Position numbers and translations under genes: made by a program. A DNA stretch of 64,000 nt, from positions 1 to 64,000 of the forward strand of contig JAEINK010000004.1 of NCBI GenBank assembly GCA_016342585.1, given 5' to 3'. The stretch comes from Spirochaetales bacterium (GTDB lineage: Bacteria > Spirochaetota > Spirochaetia > UBA9216). Below are positions 52,393 through 61,074 of the stretch, piece after piece; position 1 is the first letter of the stretch; the number at the start of each line of letters is the position of its first letter. The notes under the pieces were generated by a model that was not told where the DNA came from, made no database searches, and saw nothing but the letters and a program-made list of their open reading frames with translations.

Positions 52393-53619
52393 CTATAGGT
52401 CGTCCCCGAGAATATTCAGGTGGTGGTCGATGGCAAAAGCAGCCCCCCCCGACTGGGTTACTTCCGGTATGGACTGCTTCATAACAAGCTTTGTCCTGTT
52501 TGCCAGACGCAGCATGGAGACTTTGGTATACTCCTCCTGGACCAATGAAAAATATTCAGGACCAGCACTATTGTACTCACCCTCAATAATGATGAGTTGA
52601 GGATCGATTAGCAGGCATATATTGGATAAGGCAATGGCTAGCCATTTGGCAATTTCTTCAATTAAAATAACCCCAAGAGGATCTTTATTCTGAAATCCCT
52701 TAATAATCGTAGTCAGGGATGGAGAATCGGAATATTTAAACAGCATGGAATCAGGATAAGTTTCCTGCATACCGGCAGCTTTCTGCTCCAGTCGATGAAT
52801 ATTAAGCAGACTCTCCAAACAGCCGGTTCCTCCGCATTGGCAAACTACATCATCATCATATTTTATAACCATATGCCCAACTTCCCCTGCCAGGAAGTGC
52901 TGCCCCTCATATATTTGCCCATTAATAACGATTCCTGCTGACACACCGTGATAGCCGGTGTTTATTAATAGAAAATTGGAGGTGTTTTCTGCTTGCCCAT
53001 TATGTTTTTTTGCATAAGTATTAAAATTAATCCAATTATCGACAAAAATTGGAACCTCGGTATTAAGTCGCTCTCGGATAATATCGGTAAGAGACATCTT
53101 GGGCTTCCATGACCGAAAGTGGGTTGCATGCAGCATTCGCCCTTCTGCACAGTCAACATTACCCGGCAGGGCTCCCACCACTGCCAGAGGAGTCTTCCCT
53201 TCGGGATCATTAAAAAAGAAATCCCAATGCTTCTTAACCCTTTGGATAATTTTGTCAAAGGAGGCATTATAGACTATCTTTTCCTCTGATTTATAAACTT
53301 CCCGCATCTGCATGTCGTAAACCTTTACTTCTACCTTTTGCATCGCAACCACAAAGCAGAGAACATAACCATAACAGGAATTCAGAGTGTATATATTCGG
53401 TTTTTTTCCTCCAAACTCAGTGGATTCTCCCTTCCCCAAGGGAATTATTAGTTTCTTCTCAATGAGGGATTCATTAATCTTATTCACCGTGGTTCGGCTT
53501 AATGAGGCAATCTGGGAAATCTTTGTTACCGATAATGATGTGTTCTGACGATATAAATTAAGAAGAAGTATAAAATTATTCTTCCGAATATTCTTGGGTT
53601 TTGCACTGGTGTGTGTCAT
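52393..53619 (-). CDS. ROK-family transcriptional regulator (copy 2)
   Basis: 408 aa. Winged helix LSVTKISQIASLSRTTVNKIN, then a ROK domain with NTGYHGVSAGIVINGQIYEG, metal His in GEVGHMVIKYDD and the Cys cluster CQCGGTGCLES. Clearly paralogous to the regulator at 46149 throughout. It lies between the divergent IolI-like gene (53891) and the ABC operon, so it probably regulates one or both. Confidence 0.9.
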   Translation of the reverse strand: MTHTSAKPKNIRKNNFILLLNLYRQNTSLSVTKISQIASLSRTTVNKINESLIEKKLIIPLGKGESTEFGGKKPNIYTLNSCYGYVLCFVVAMQKVEVKVYDMQMREVYKSEEKIVYNASFDKIIQRVKKHWDFFFNDPEGKTPLAVVGALPGNVDCAEGRMLHATHFRSWKPKMSLTDIIRERLNTEVPIFVDNWINFNTYAKKHNGQAENTSNFLLINTGYHGVSAGIVINGQIYEGQHFLAGEVGHMVIKYDDDVVCQCGGTGCLESLLNIHRLEQKAAGMQETYPDSMLFKYSDSPSLTTIIKGFQNKDPLGVILIEEIAKWLAIALSNICLLIDPQLIIIEGEYNSAGPEYFSLVQEEYTKVSMLRLANRTKLVMKQSIPEVTQSGGAAFAIDHHLNILGDDL

Positions 53620-53805
53620 AATGTGCTGACTCCTCTGGAACTATATTTACCCGGTAAAAAATCATCACCGACTAAAATTCTTTCATAATAAGGTAAATTG
53701 TAATATTTTTATATATTAGCATATTCGAACGAAGAAAGGAAACATAGAATCGAAACGGTTCAGGTGCCATGTTTCTTAATGCAGTCACTTCGTTAGGTAA
53801 GTTCG

Positions 53806-53833
53806 TTGACAAACTATAAATCTATAGTATTCT
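53806..53833 (+). promoter_or_regulatory. Promoter with internal inverted repeat upstream of the IolI-like gene
   Basis: TTGACA (53806-53811), 16-nt spacer, TATTCT (53828-53833). The spacer contains ACTATA (53813-53818) and TATAGT (53823-53828), an inverted repeat that could be the site of the divergent ROK regulator. Confidence 0.5.
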
Positions 53834-53890
53834 AAGAGAATAAATTGAGTGTACAAAGAACAGAATCATCATATTATTAAGGAGAGAAGT

Positions 53891-54712
53891 ATGAAGTATC
53901 AGGGAATCCTTTCAATAAACAGTATTATGAGGCCGAACTTTTCAGTAACTGATTTTATCCGTCTTTCCGCTGGAATAGGATTGTCAGCGGTCGAGTTGAG
54001 AAATGATCTTCCCGATCCGAGGATCTACGGAGGAGAATCGGCAGAAGTCATAAATTCTGTTTCTGCGGAAACCGGAGTAAGAATTCTTACTATTAATGCG
54101 CTTCAGCGTTTTAACGACCCCTTTCTTTTTAATAAAAAAAAGAATGAGCTCGAAGAGCTTGTTTCAACTGCTGCCGGAATAAAATGTCCCATGATAGTTC
54201 TATGCCCTGTAAACGATCCAGAGGATAGTCGCAGTGACGAAGAGCAGCATAAAGATCTTTCAGCCGCCCTCGTTGAATACGCTCCTGTATTGGAAAAGAA
54301 TGGAATAACAGGATTGATCGAACCTCTTGGATTTTCCATATGCAGTCTCAGGACTAAAGCACAAGCCGTCAAAGCTATCCAGGAAACTAATCTTTCTTCG
54401 GTATTTAAGATTACGCATGACACATTTCATCATTATCTAAGTGGAGAGACCGAAGTCTTTCCGGATGAAACCGGTTTAATCCATGTCTCTGGAGTTCTGC
54501 CCGATAAGGAAAAGGGGACGATAACAGATGATGACAGGATACTGGTTACTCCTGAAGATTGTATGAGAAACCGCGAACAGGTTAAATCCCTCATTAACGG
54601 TGGGTATACCGGGCCTGTTTCTTATGAAGCATTTTCGCCTGAAGTCCAGAAAATGGGTACCCAGCAGCTGGCCGAAGGAATTAAGGCAAGTATTCAGCTG
54701 CTGTTCAGCTGA
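53891..54712 (+). CDS. TIM-barrel epimerase, 2-keto-myo-inositol isomerase (IolI)-like
   Basis: 273 aa from the ATG at 53891, which has AAGGAGAG upstream; the longer frame adds 14 residues. Compared with B. subtilis IolI from memory: VRILTINALQRFND parallels its ALNALVFFNN, ITHDTFHHYLSG its LDSFHFH, and DDDRILVTPEDC ... GPVSYEAFSPE its EDRVWPG ... SVELFRPE. IolI interconverts scyllo-inosose and 1-keto-D-chiro-inositol. Metal ligands Glu (LIEPLG), Asp/His (THDTFHH), His (LIHVSG) and Glu (SYEAFSP) are visible. It is monocistronic, opposite to the convergent Gfo gene. Confidence 0.75.
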   Translation: MKYQGILSINSIMRPNFSVTDFIRLSAGIGLSAVELRNDLPDPRIYGGESAEVINSVSAETGVRILTINALQRFNDPFLFNKKKNELEELVSTAAGIKCPMIVLCPVNDPEDSRSDEEQHKDLSAALVEYAPVLEKNGITGLIEPLGFSICSLRTKAQAVKAIQETNLSSVFKITHDTFHHYLSGETEVFPDETGLIHVSGVLPDKEKGTITDDDRILVTPEDCMRNREQVKSLINGGYTGPVSYEAFSPEVQKMGTQQLAEGIKASIQLLFS

Positions 54713-54820
54713 AATAATATAACAGGGAGGCTGCTGTAGTGTAATATCGGGCTTTTTAGTATCTATTAAGAACTTCCGCAGTCTAAGCATCACTGATGAG
54801 ACGGCGGTCATTATTCTTAC

Positions 54821-55855
54821 TTAAACCATGGGTAGGGGGCTGTCCGTATAAACAATCTTCTTGCCGAGAACGGCTTCGGTTGCGTACAGCGCCCACCTTA
54901 CCGACTTGATACCGTCTTCGGCAGTAACCGGCGGTTTCCTTCCTTCTCTTATACAGTCGAGAAAATCAACCATCTCGTCATGGTAGCAGTTCTTATACAG
55001 ATCATAAAAATCCTTGAAAAATGTCTTGTGGGCACCTTTATCGTCGATGGAAACCAACCGGTTGTTAGAAGGCTCTGTACAAATTCTCAGTACGCCTTCG
55101 GTACCGTGAATCTCTGTTTCAACATGATAAGCATACTTACAGCTTCTGCTGTAAGAGAACTGTCCCATCATTCCATTATCAAATTCCATAAGTAGAGATG
55201 CGTTGTCTACATCATTGAATTCATCGAGAAAGTCAAAGACATATTTGCCGCCGAGGCCGTAAATGCTCCTGGCTTCCGTACCAAGAAGCCATCTGATCAT
55301 ATCATAGTCATGGCTTCCGGTATCAAGAATCGTTCCACCGCTTTTTGGACTGAAGCGCCTGAAAAATTCAGGATCAAAATAAAAGTCGCGGTTATCATTA
55401 CGCACGGAGATAGGAGTGCCAATGTAACCCTTCTGTATTTTCTTTGATGCTTCAATATATGATGGATCATACCGGCGATGATGACCTACCTGGATATTTG
55501 CTTCATATTTTGGAAGTTCCTTCTCAAGCCTTATGATCTCTTCACCATTGAGAGCAATCGGTTTCTCAATAAAAATATTTCGCACTCCTGCCTTAAGGGC
55601 TTTTATCAGATGTTCGCAGTGCAGGGAACTTGCCGAAGCGATAACAATGCCGTCAAGTTCATCCATTTTTATGAATTCTTCATAATCTGTTGTGATTACC
55701 GGAATATCCAGGAGCTGCTGATTCTTGTTCAGCCGATCAGGATCTGATCCGCAGGCCGCGAATAACTCAACCCCTTTGATCTTTTCAGATATATTCACGG
55801 CATGGCTGAATCCGAGGCGTCCAAGCCCTATGATTCCTATTTTAAGCTTTTTCAA
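54821..55855 (-). CDS. Gfo/Idh/MocA-family dehydrogenase (third copy)
   Basis: 344 aa from a TTG at 55855 with AAGGAGG 5 nt upstream; the frame open to 55906 reads into the upstream gene's 3' end. Rossmann motif IGIIGLGRLGFSHAVNI, catalytic IEKPIA, and TGSHDYDMIRWLLG. RRFSPKSGG matches VKFSPTSGG of the IolG-like enzyme at 43515, so the two are relatives. It follows the URO-D-like gene by 17 nt. It is probably an inositol or inosose oxidoreductase of different stereospecificity. Confidence 0.83.
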   Translation of the reverse strand: MKKLKIGIIGLGRLGFSHAVNISEKIKGVELFAACGSDPDRLNKNQQLLDIPVITTDYEEFIKMDELDGIVIASASSLHCEHLIKALKAGVRNIFIEKPIALNGEEIIRLEKELPKYEANIQVGHHRRYDPSYIEASKKIQKGYIGTPISVRNDNRDFYFDPEFFRRFSPKSGGTILDTGSHDYDMIRWLLGTEARSIYGLGGKYVFDFLDEFNDVDNASLLMEFDNGMMGQFSYSRSCKYAYHVETEIHGTEGVLRICTEPSNNRLVSIDDKGAHKTFFKDFYDLYKNCYHDEMVDFLDCIREGRKPPVTAEDGIKSVRWALYATEAVLGKKIVYTDSPLPMV

Positions 55856-55872
55856 TCTGTCCTCCTTAATGC

Positions 55873-57159
55873 TTATCCTGTAATCTCTCGTGCTAATGCT
55901 ACCCACTTTTTCACGTTTTCGGGATTATTTCCCAGGGTGTGATTGTCCTTCATGATTATTTCCACACAGTTTTTGTCTTTTGCGATTCCAAATTTATATT
56001 CCAATTCCTCCCGGGCGCTAACCATATCCATTTCATGAAAAGCAAGAGGGGTGGGAGACGGTTTCATGGAAAAGATATAATCCTTCTTCAGCTCATCACT
56101 CATCTTTTCTGGATCAGCCCAATGAGAAACAGACACACGGCGCAGATTTTCACTCTGTTTTACGATACTCATTCGGGTTTCCATACCTTCGCAGCAGCCG
56201 TAACAATTCAGTCCGAATTTATCCATGATCTCTTTCTGGTATGGATAGATGAACTCTGCGAACATGTCGGGAGATACTCCCACAGTAATCTGGCTTTCCG
56301 CCATTCCCCACATTCCACTCATTTTAGCAGGCTTTTCAGAGGGTAGCTGATCCGTAAACCCAACTCCTCCGGAACCAACATAGGTATAATTGTTGTTAGG
56401 GTAAAACAGATTGTTTTTCTCAAGGAATTCAAGACGCTGAATGGTCCCCTCTTTCAGTTTTTTCATGAGGGCATGTACTCCCTCTGGATTATCATAGAAA
56501 TCCATGAAAAGGTTATTCATTCCCCGGAGCTGAGAAAACTCATCGGTAAGTCCAAAGGACCAGAACCAGACAGTTTGATTCTGAACTTTGAGGATGCCGT
56601 CAAATACTTCATGGGCAATATCCAGAACTTTCCCGGAGGTCTCGTAATCTACAGTTATCTCCTGAGGCAGTACATCGGGAAGCTCGTCATAGGAGTTCAT
56701 CACTGTTTCGATATGGTATGCCCCACCATCCGCCTGTGTAGAAAAAGCATGACTCAATCCTTCTTTCCCTCTGATCCGCCAGGGAAGTTCCTTATATACA
56801 TGGGGAACATCAAATACCGGCTCTACAACATAGTCGTCTTGCATCTCATCTCCCCAGAAAATTTGTTTTTTCATGGTTAATTCCCAGTGTCGCGCCATGT
56901 CATTAGCACATTCCAGAGTTGATTCAGGTATTATTTCATGCCATCCGTTTTCAGGATCGCATAAAATCATAGGCCGTTCCCCCTGAAGATTGTTGTGTCG
57001 ATGCCAAAGCCTTTTCTTTTCTATCATCTCCGGTCGTTCAGCGATTTCCCGTACTATAGCTGCCAATCCTTTCAGGTTTTTTTTATCATTTTCAGGCATA
57101 ATAAGATTCGAAAAATCAATGTCATTGTAATCCACTCTCACGTTAAGATGTTTATACAT
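55873..57159 (-). CDS. Uroporphyrinogen decarboxylase-like (URO-D/MtaA superfamily) protein
   Basis: 428 aa from the ATG at 57159 with AAGGAGG upstream. The C-terminal two thirds have a URO-D-type barrel: DFYDNPEGVHALMKKLKEGT, GMWGMAESQITVGVSPDMF, YPYQKEIMDKFGL, then NCYGCCEGMETRMSIVKQSE and RRVSVSHWADPEKM. Heme-pathway URO-D is about 350 aa and lacks this N-terminal extension. Members of this superfamily include cobalamin-dependent methyltransferases that bind zinc through His/Cys; YGCCEG could be such a site. It sits in an operon between a ROK regulator and a Gfo dehydrogenase inside the inositol region. Demethylation of O-methyl-inositols is a conceivable but unproven role. Confidence 0.72.
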   Translation of the reverse strand: MYKHLNVRVDYNDIDFSNLIMPENDKKNLKGLAAIVREIAERPEMIEKKRLWHRHNNLQGERPMILCDPENGWHEIIPESTLECANDMARHWELTMKKQIFWGDEMQDDYVVEPVFDVPHVYKELPWRIRGKEGLSHAFSTQADGGAYHIETVMNSYDELPDVLPQEITVDYETSGKVLDIAHEVFDGILKVQNQTVWFWSFGLTDEFSQLRGMNNLFMDFYDNPEGVHALMKKLKEGTIQRLEFLEKNNLFYPNNNYTYVGSGGVGFTDQLPSEKPAKMSGMWGMAESQITVGVSPDMFAEFIYPYQKEIMDKFGLNCYGCCEGMETRMSIVKQSENLRRVSVSHWADPEKMSDELKKDYIFSMKPSPTPLAFHEMDMVSAREELEYKFGIAKDKNCVEIIMKDNHTLGNNPENVKKWVALAREITG

Positions 57160-57203
57160 ACGTTCCTCCTTCATATTTTGTAACCTCCTAATCTTTTAAC
57201 AGA

Positions 57204-58433
57204 TCAATTATGTAAATTACGAAGCTTGCTGTAATTTGTAAAAAAATATTCCAGTAACATGGCATAGGCACCCAGGATGTATATATCATTGCCAATTTTG
57301 GAATGGAAAATGTTGAATCGATATTTTAAAGTAGGGTAAATTTTCTCCAGAACATAGGGTTTGATGCAGTCAACCAAAAGATCCAGCCTGACATCATCCA
57401 GGTCATCTTCTGTAATAACTATACTTTCCGGATTGTACAGATTTATCAATGTTACAATTCCGATGCTGAGTATTTCAGATTGGGTTTTGATGACCTCCAT
57501 GGCTATTGGATCTTGTTCCGTTCCTTTTTTCAGGATATATTTCAGTTCCGTAATGAATTGTGTAAAATTCGTATTCTCGGTATTGAAAAGAGAGTTCCCT
57601 TTTTTTTCCCGGTACTGCTCAATCAGCTTTCCCAGACCGCCGACAGATTCCAGGCACCCTCTGTTCCCGCAGAAACAAACTTCTCCTTTATAATCGATCG
57701 TTGTATGACCTATCGCGCAGACATGCGATTCAGGGCTTTCATAAAGTGAGCCCTGGTTGATGACGCCGGCTCCAATTCCTGCACCAATTGTATATTCAAT
57801 GAAATTACCGGTTTCGATACCGTGCCCGAACCAGGATTCAGCCAGTGCCGCCAGGTTGCTGTTATTTTCTATCAATACAGGAAGGTCAAATGTTTTCCGG
57901 AAAAAATCCAGAAGCCCCAGTTTTTCCCAATCGAAAGCAATGGGATCTTTCTCGGTTCCTCTTTCTCCAGTCAAAGCTCCGGGAACTGCGACACCTACAG
58001 CCAGGAACTGTTGCATTTGGCAGGAGCAGGATTTAATAAGTGTTGTGATAAGTAACTCCAGATTTTCCAGGAGTGAACTGTTATCATAGGGGTTTATTCC
58101 TTCATATATCTCTTCCCTGTGTCTGATGTTTCCTTCAAAATCGATAATTGCTCCGGTCAGTTTTATCCGACTTAGATAAAATGAAAGGAAGTAACGATCT
58201 TTTACTGCCATTCTCAATGTTTTTATTCTACCATCCGAGCCTTGAGAATCAGTTTCTTCCAAAAGTCCTGAATCTATTAAGGAATTGACTATTTTTGTTA
58301 CAGCCCCTTTTGTTAGCCCAGTTCTTTCCGTAATCTCTTTACGTGAACTTAGATGATGCTTTTTTATCAGTCGCAGAATAAGCGCTCTGTTATGATCTTT
58401 CCCCTTTTGGGAATTGATACCTTGAAATTGCAT
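57204..58433 (-). CDS. ROK-family transcriptional regulator (copy 3)
   Basis: 409 aa. NRALILRLIKKHHLSSRKEI and ERTGLTKGAVTKIVNSLIDSG form the winged helix; GVAVPGALTGERG, IENNSNLAALAESWFG, TIGAGIGAGVINQGSLY, the metal His in AIGHTTIDYKG and CFCGNRGCLESV form the ROK domain. It is more like classical NagC/XylR repressors than copies 1 and 2. It is first gene of a probable operon with the URO-D-like and Gfo genes (44 nt, then 17 nt gaps), which it likely controls. Confidence 0.92.
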   Translation of the reverse strand: MQFQGINSQKGKDHNRALILRLIKKHHLSSRKEITERTGLTKGAVTKIVNSLIDSGLLEETDSQGSDGRIKTLRMAVKDRYFLSFYLSRIKLTGAIIDFEGNIRHREEIYEGINPYDNSSLLENLELLITTLIKSCSCQMQQFLAVGVAVPGALTGERGTEKDPIAFDWEKLGLLDFFRKTFDLPVLIENNSNLAALAESWFGHGIETGNFIEYTIGAGIGAGVINQGSLYESPESHVCAIGHTTIDYKGEVCFCGNRGCLESVGGLGKLIEQYREKKGNSLFNTENTNFTQFITELKYILKKGTEQDPIAMEVIKTQSEILSIGIVTLINLYNPESIVITEDDLDDVRLDLLVDCIKPYVLEKIYPTLKYRFNIFHSKIGNDIYILGAYAMLLEYFFTNYSKLRNLHN

Positions 58434-58886
58434 AATCTATTCCTTATCTAAACTTTATTAAGTATCCACAAGAAACCAAAAACAAATATAATTTCTAAAT
58501 AGAATCATTGGTAAACTATAGTATCACAGTTTCTTAAAACGTCAAATGTTTTTATAGCTTGAAACCGTGTTCCCGTATTGGAAATTGTTTTTGTAATTGA
58601 TTCGAATAATTGAATAGGGGAATAGTCTGGTTTTAACATGAAGTGTACAATTATCAAGGGATCGTGAAACATGGTTGGAATGAAGAAGTATTTTCCCGAT
58701 CTCGCCATGGAAGATGATTATGTTTTCGAGACGATGGAGTAGATTCAGGCAGACAGGCACTGATGCTGTCTACTATATTGCTGATCTGATTGTATGTCGC
58801 AGCGATGACAATAATTCAGGTAGAGGGGACTGCAAATCAGGGGGGGCAGGTATCATGTAGGCTATTACAGCCGGGGAGAGTCATTG
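58434..58886. other. Intergenic region, 453 bp, mostly unexplained
   Basis: It contains the upstream region of ROK copy 3: on the minus strand TTTACC (58508-58513), preceded by ACTATAGT (58515-58522), the same core as the inverted repeat at 53813. It also holds a 23-codon frame at 58671-58742 with only a mediocre ribosome-binding site, which I do not call a gene, and a CCGGGGAGAGTCATTGT repeat at 58871-58887. Nothing else is recognised. Confidence 0.5.
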
Positions 58887-59897
58887 TCATATCCTTTTGC
58901 AGGTCGTACTTCGGACAATGAGTTCGGGTTCCAGTAGGATTCTTTGTGGAAAATTCTCAATATCCTGTTTTTTATTATTTATTTCTTCAAACAACAAATT
59001 CATCATTATTCTGCCTATACTGTACTTTTGCTGCTTGATTGTTGTGAGTTCAATATGTGGAAGGCTGGCAAAGCTGATATTGTCAAATCCGACTACACCC
59101 AGATCCTCTCCTGCTTTGATATTATTTTCTTCAAGATACTGAAGAACTCCCAGCGCGATAACATCATTTCCGGCTAGTATTGAATCAGTATCAGGAAATT
59201 CCTTTATCAGTCTGCTGGCAAGTTTATGTCCGGATTCAATATTGTAATCACCGAAGAACATTCTTGATTTATCAGGTGAAATGTCATGATCTTTACATGC
59301 CCGGTAAAACCCTTCACATCTAATTAATCCGGCAAATGAATTTTCAGGTCCGGGAAAGATGGCTGTTTTTCTATAACCGTATTCAATCAGATGTTCACCA
59401 GCAATATGACCGGCCTTGTCATTGTCCGTACTTACTGAAGAGAAATGGTGAGTTGACGACCAGCTTTCGTAACCGATAAGAGGGATATTAATAGAACTGA
59501 AGAGAGGTGAATCGATGTCACCTACAGATTTTACGATAATTCCGGCCACCTGCTTTTGGAGCAGGGTATAGATATAATCTTCCTCCTTCTTTCTGTTCCA
59601 GTTTGTAATACATAAAAACACATCATAATCATTATTATTTGCCGTCTCAATAAGACCAGTGGTGATAGTGCCGAAAACCGGATTGATGATGTCCGGCATA
59701 ATCACGCCTATGGTATTGTTTGTTCTACTGACTAATCCTCTTGCAAGAGTATTGGGATGATAACCCATCTCCTCTGCTGTCCTTATTACGAGCTTCCGGG
59801 TATTATCACTCACACCCGGTTTGTTGTTCAATGCTCTGGATACTGATGAAAAGTTCATATTCAATTTATTTGCGATGTCCTTGATTGTTACATTCAT
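58887..59897 (-). CDS. LacI-family transcriptional regulator (copy 2)
   Basis: 336 aa. The DNA-binding domain VTIKDIANKLNMNFSSVSRALNNKPGVSDNTR differs from copy 1 at only a few positions, and the sensor domain is similar throughout (GVIMPDIINPVFGTITTG, LAGNDVIALGVLQYLEENN, LGVVGFDNISFASLPHIELT). It is divergent from iolB-iolC-iolJ-iolD, with CAAACGTTTG and AAAACGTTTG sites in between, and almost certainly controls that operon. The two copies probably arose by duplication and may sense different inosose or phosphate intermediates while reading the same operator. Confidence 0.93.
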   Translation of the reverse strand: MNVTIKDIANKLNMNFSSVSRALNNKPGVSDNTRKLVIRTAEEMGYHPNTLARGLVSRTNNTIGVIMPDIINPVFGTITTGLIETANNNDYDVFLCITNWNRKKEEDYIYTLLQKQVAGIIVKSVGDIDSPLFSSINIPLIGYESWSSTHHFSSVSTDNDKAGHIAGEHLIEYGYRKTAIFPGPENSFAGLIRCEGFYRACKDHDISPDKSRMFFGDYNIESGHKLASRLIKEFPDTDSILAGNDVIALGVLQYLEENNIKAGEDLGVVGFDNISFASLPHIELTTIKQQKYSIGRIMMNLLFEEINNKKQDIENFPQRILLEPELIVRSTTCKRI

Positions 59898-59987
59898 TCC
59901 TGTCTCGTTGTAAAGTTATTAGTAGATTCCCTGTTGAATATATGGAACCCTATACTGCTCAATTTACCAAATATGCATAAAATAGAG

Positions 59988-59997
59988 CAAACGTTTG
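59988..59997. promoter_or_regulatory. LacI-type operator CAAACGTTTG
   Basis: A perfect palindrome 90 bp upstream of the lacI copy 2 start codon, identical to the site at 37307. Together with the site at 60210 it could allow looping repression of the iol operon and of lacI itself. Confidence 0.7.
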
Positions 59998-60167
59998 TTT
60001 AGAGATCTATTATTAAAGCATTAAACACTCTATAAGTCAAATGAATATTTATTATCTGCAATCTGACTCTTTATTTGGATAAAGATCTATAAGCTTGATT
60101 CATCAATTTTGGAGCAGGAAAACCCGGATATTTGTATTAAAAATATGGTATATGGGTTAGAAAGAAT

Positions 60168-60219
60168 TTGACAAATGACCAAAAGAGTTATAGGATTCAA
60201 TTAGCAACGAAAACGTTTG
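60168..60219 (+). promoter_or_regulatory. iolB operon promoter with downstream LacI operator
   Basis: TTGACA (60168-60173), 17-nt spacer, TAGGAT (60191-60196). AAAACGTTTG (60210-60219) lies around +8 to +17, a position where a bound LacI protein would block transcription start. Ribosome-binding site AAGGAG follows before iolB. Confidence 0.65.
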
Positions 60220-60253
60220 CTTTAGTGTGTTTAATTATTTACAAGGAGTAATT

Positions 60254-61060
60254 ATGGGTCTGGAAGCAAAAAATAAAATTAAAAACAGGGAAGGGTTTAA
60301 ACCCGGCTATACCGAAATCGTCTCCAAGCAAGCAAATCCGGAAATGTTGATGACTTTCGGTGTTTTAAAAATATTGAAGGGTGAAAGTTTTTCGAATGAT
60401 GAAAGCCTTGAAAGAATATTTTTGCTGTTGCATGGGACAGTAGAGCTATCCTGGGATGGTAATTCGATAAAGATTGAACGAGGAACACTCTTTGATGATG
60501 ATCCAAGGACTCTTCACCTTCCCAAAAGTGTGAAGGTCGATATAAAATGTCTTTCTGATGAAGCAGAGTTTTCGGTTCATAAAACAGAAAATGATAAAGT
60601 TTTTCCTTCAAAACTTTATGGTTCAGAGGAGTTGGTAAAAGAGGTTCGGGGAAAAGGTACTATGAACGAAACCGGTACCCGCCTGGTTCGAACGATTATT
60701 GATTACTCAATCAATTCCGATGCAAACCTCATGATTGGAGAAGATGTGCAGTACCCTGGTAGATGGGCAGGCTTTCCTTCACATTCCCATAACCAGCCTG
60801 AAATTTATTTTTACAGATTTTTACCAGAAAACGGTTTTGGACTCCTTAAGCTTGGGGATGAGGGTGTTTGTCTTGAGCAGGATGATACCTGTATTATTCC
60901 AATGAATCTTGTACATCCTCAGGTTGCGGCACCGGGTTATGCCATGTATTTTCTGTGGGTTATTCGACATTTGGATGGAAATCCATATTTGGGTCCTGAT
61001 TTTGAAGAGCAGCATTTATGGGCCGAGAAACCTGATGCTAAAATCTGGCCGGATAAATAG
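60254..61060 (+). CDS. iolB: 5-deoxy-glucuronate isomerase
   Basis: 268 aa from the ATG at 60254 (AAGGAG 5 nt upstream); the longer frame adds nine residues. A bicupin: the second cupin carries WAGFPSHSHNQPEIYFYRFLPENGFGLL with metal His/His/Glu, and MNLVHPQVAAPGYAMYFLWVIRH with the last His, both diagnostic of IolB. It converts 5-deoxy-D-glucuronate, the IolD product, to 5-keto-2-deoxy-D-gluconate. It is first in the iolBCJD operon under LacI control. Confidence 0.93.
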   Translation: MGLEAKNKIKNREGFKPGYTEIVSKQANPEMLMTFGVLKILKGESFSNDESLERIFLLLHGTVELSWDGNSIKIERGTLFDDDPRTLHLPKSVKVDIKCLSDEAEFSVHKTENDKVFPSKLYGSEELVKEVRGKGTMNETGTRLVRTIIDYSINSDANLMIGEDVQYPGRWAGFPSHSHNQPEIYFYRFLPENGFGLLKLGDEGVCLEQDDTCIIPMNLVHPQVAAPGYAMYFLWVIRHLDGNPYLGPDFEEQHLWAEKPDAKIWPDK

Positions 61061-61074
61061 GAGTCCAATCAGGA

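Noticed and set aside
58671-58742. 23-codon ORF upstream of lacI copy 2
   Set aside because: Only a mediocre AAGGGA at 9 nt spacing, very short, and no conservation evidence.
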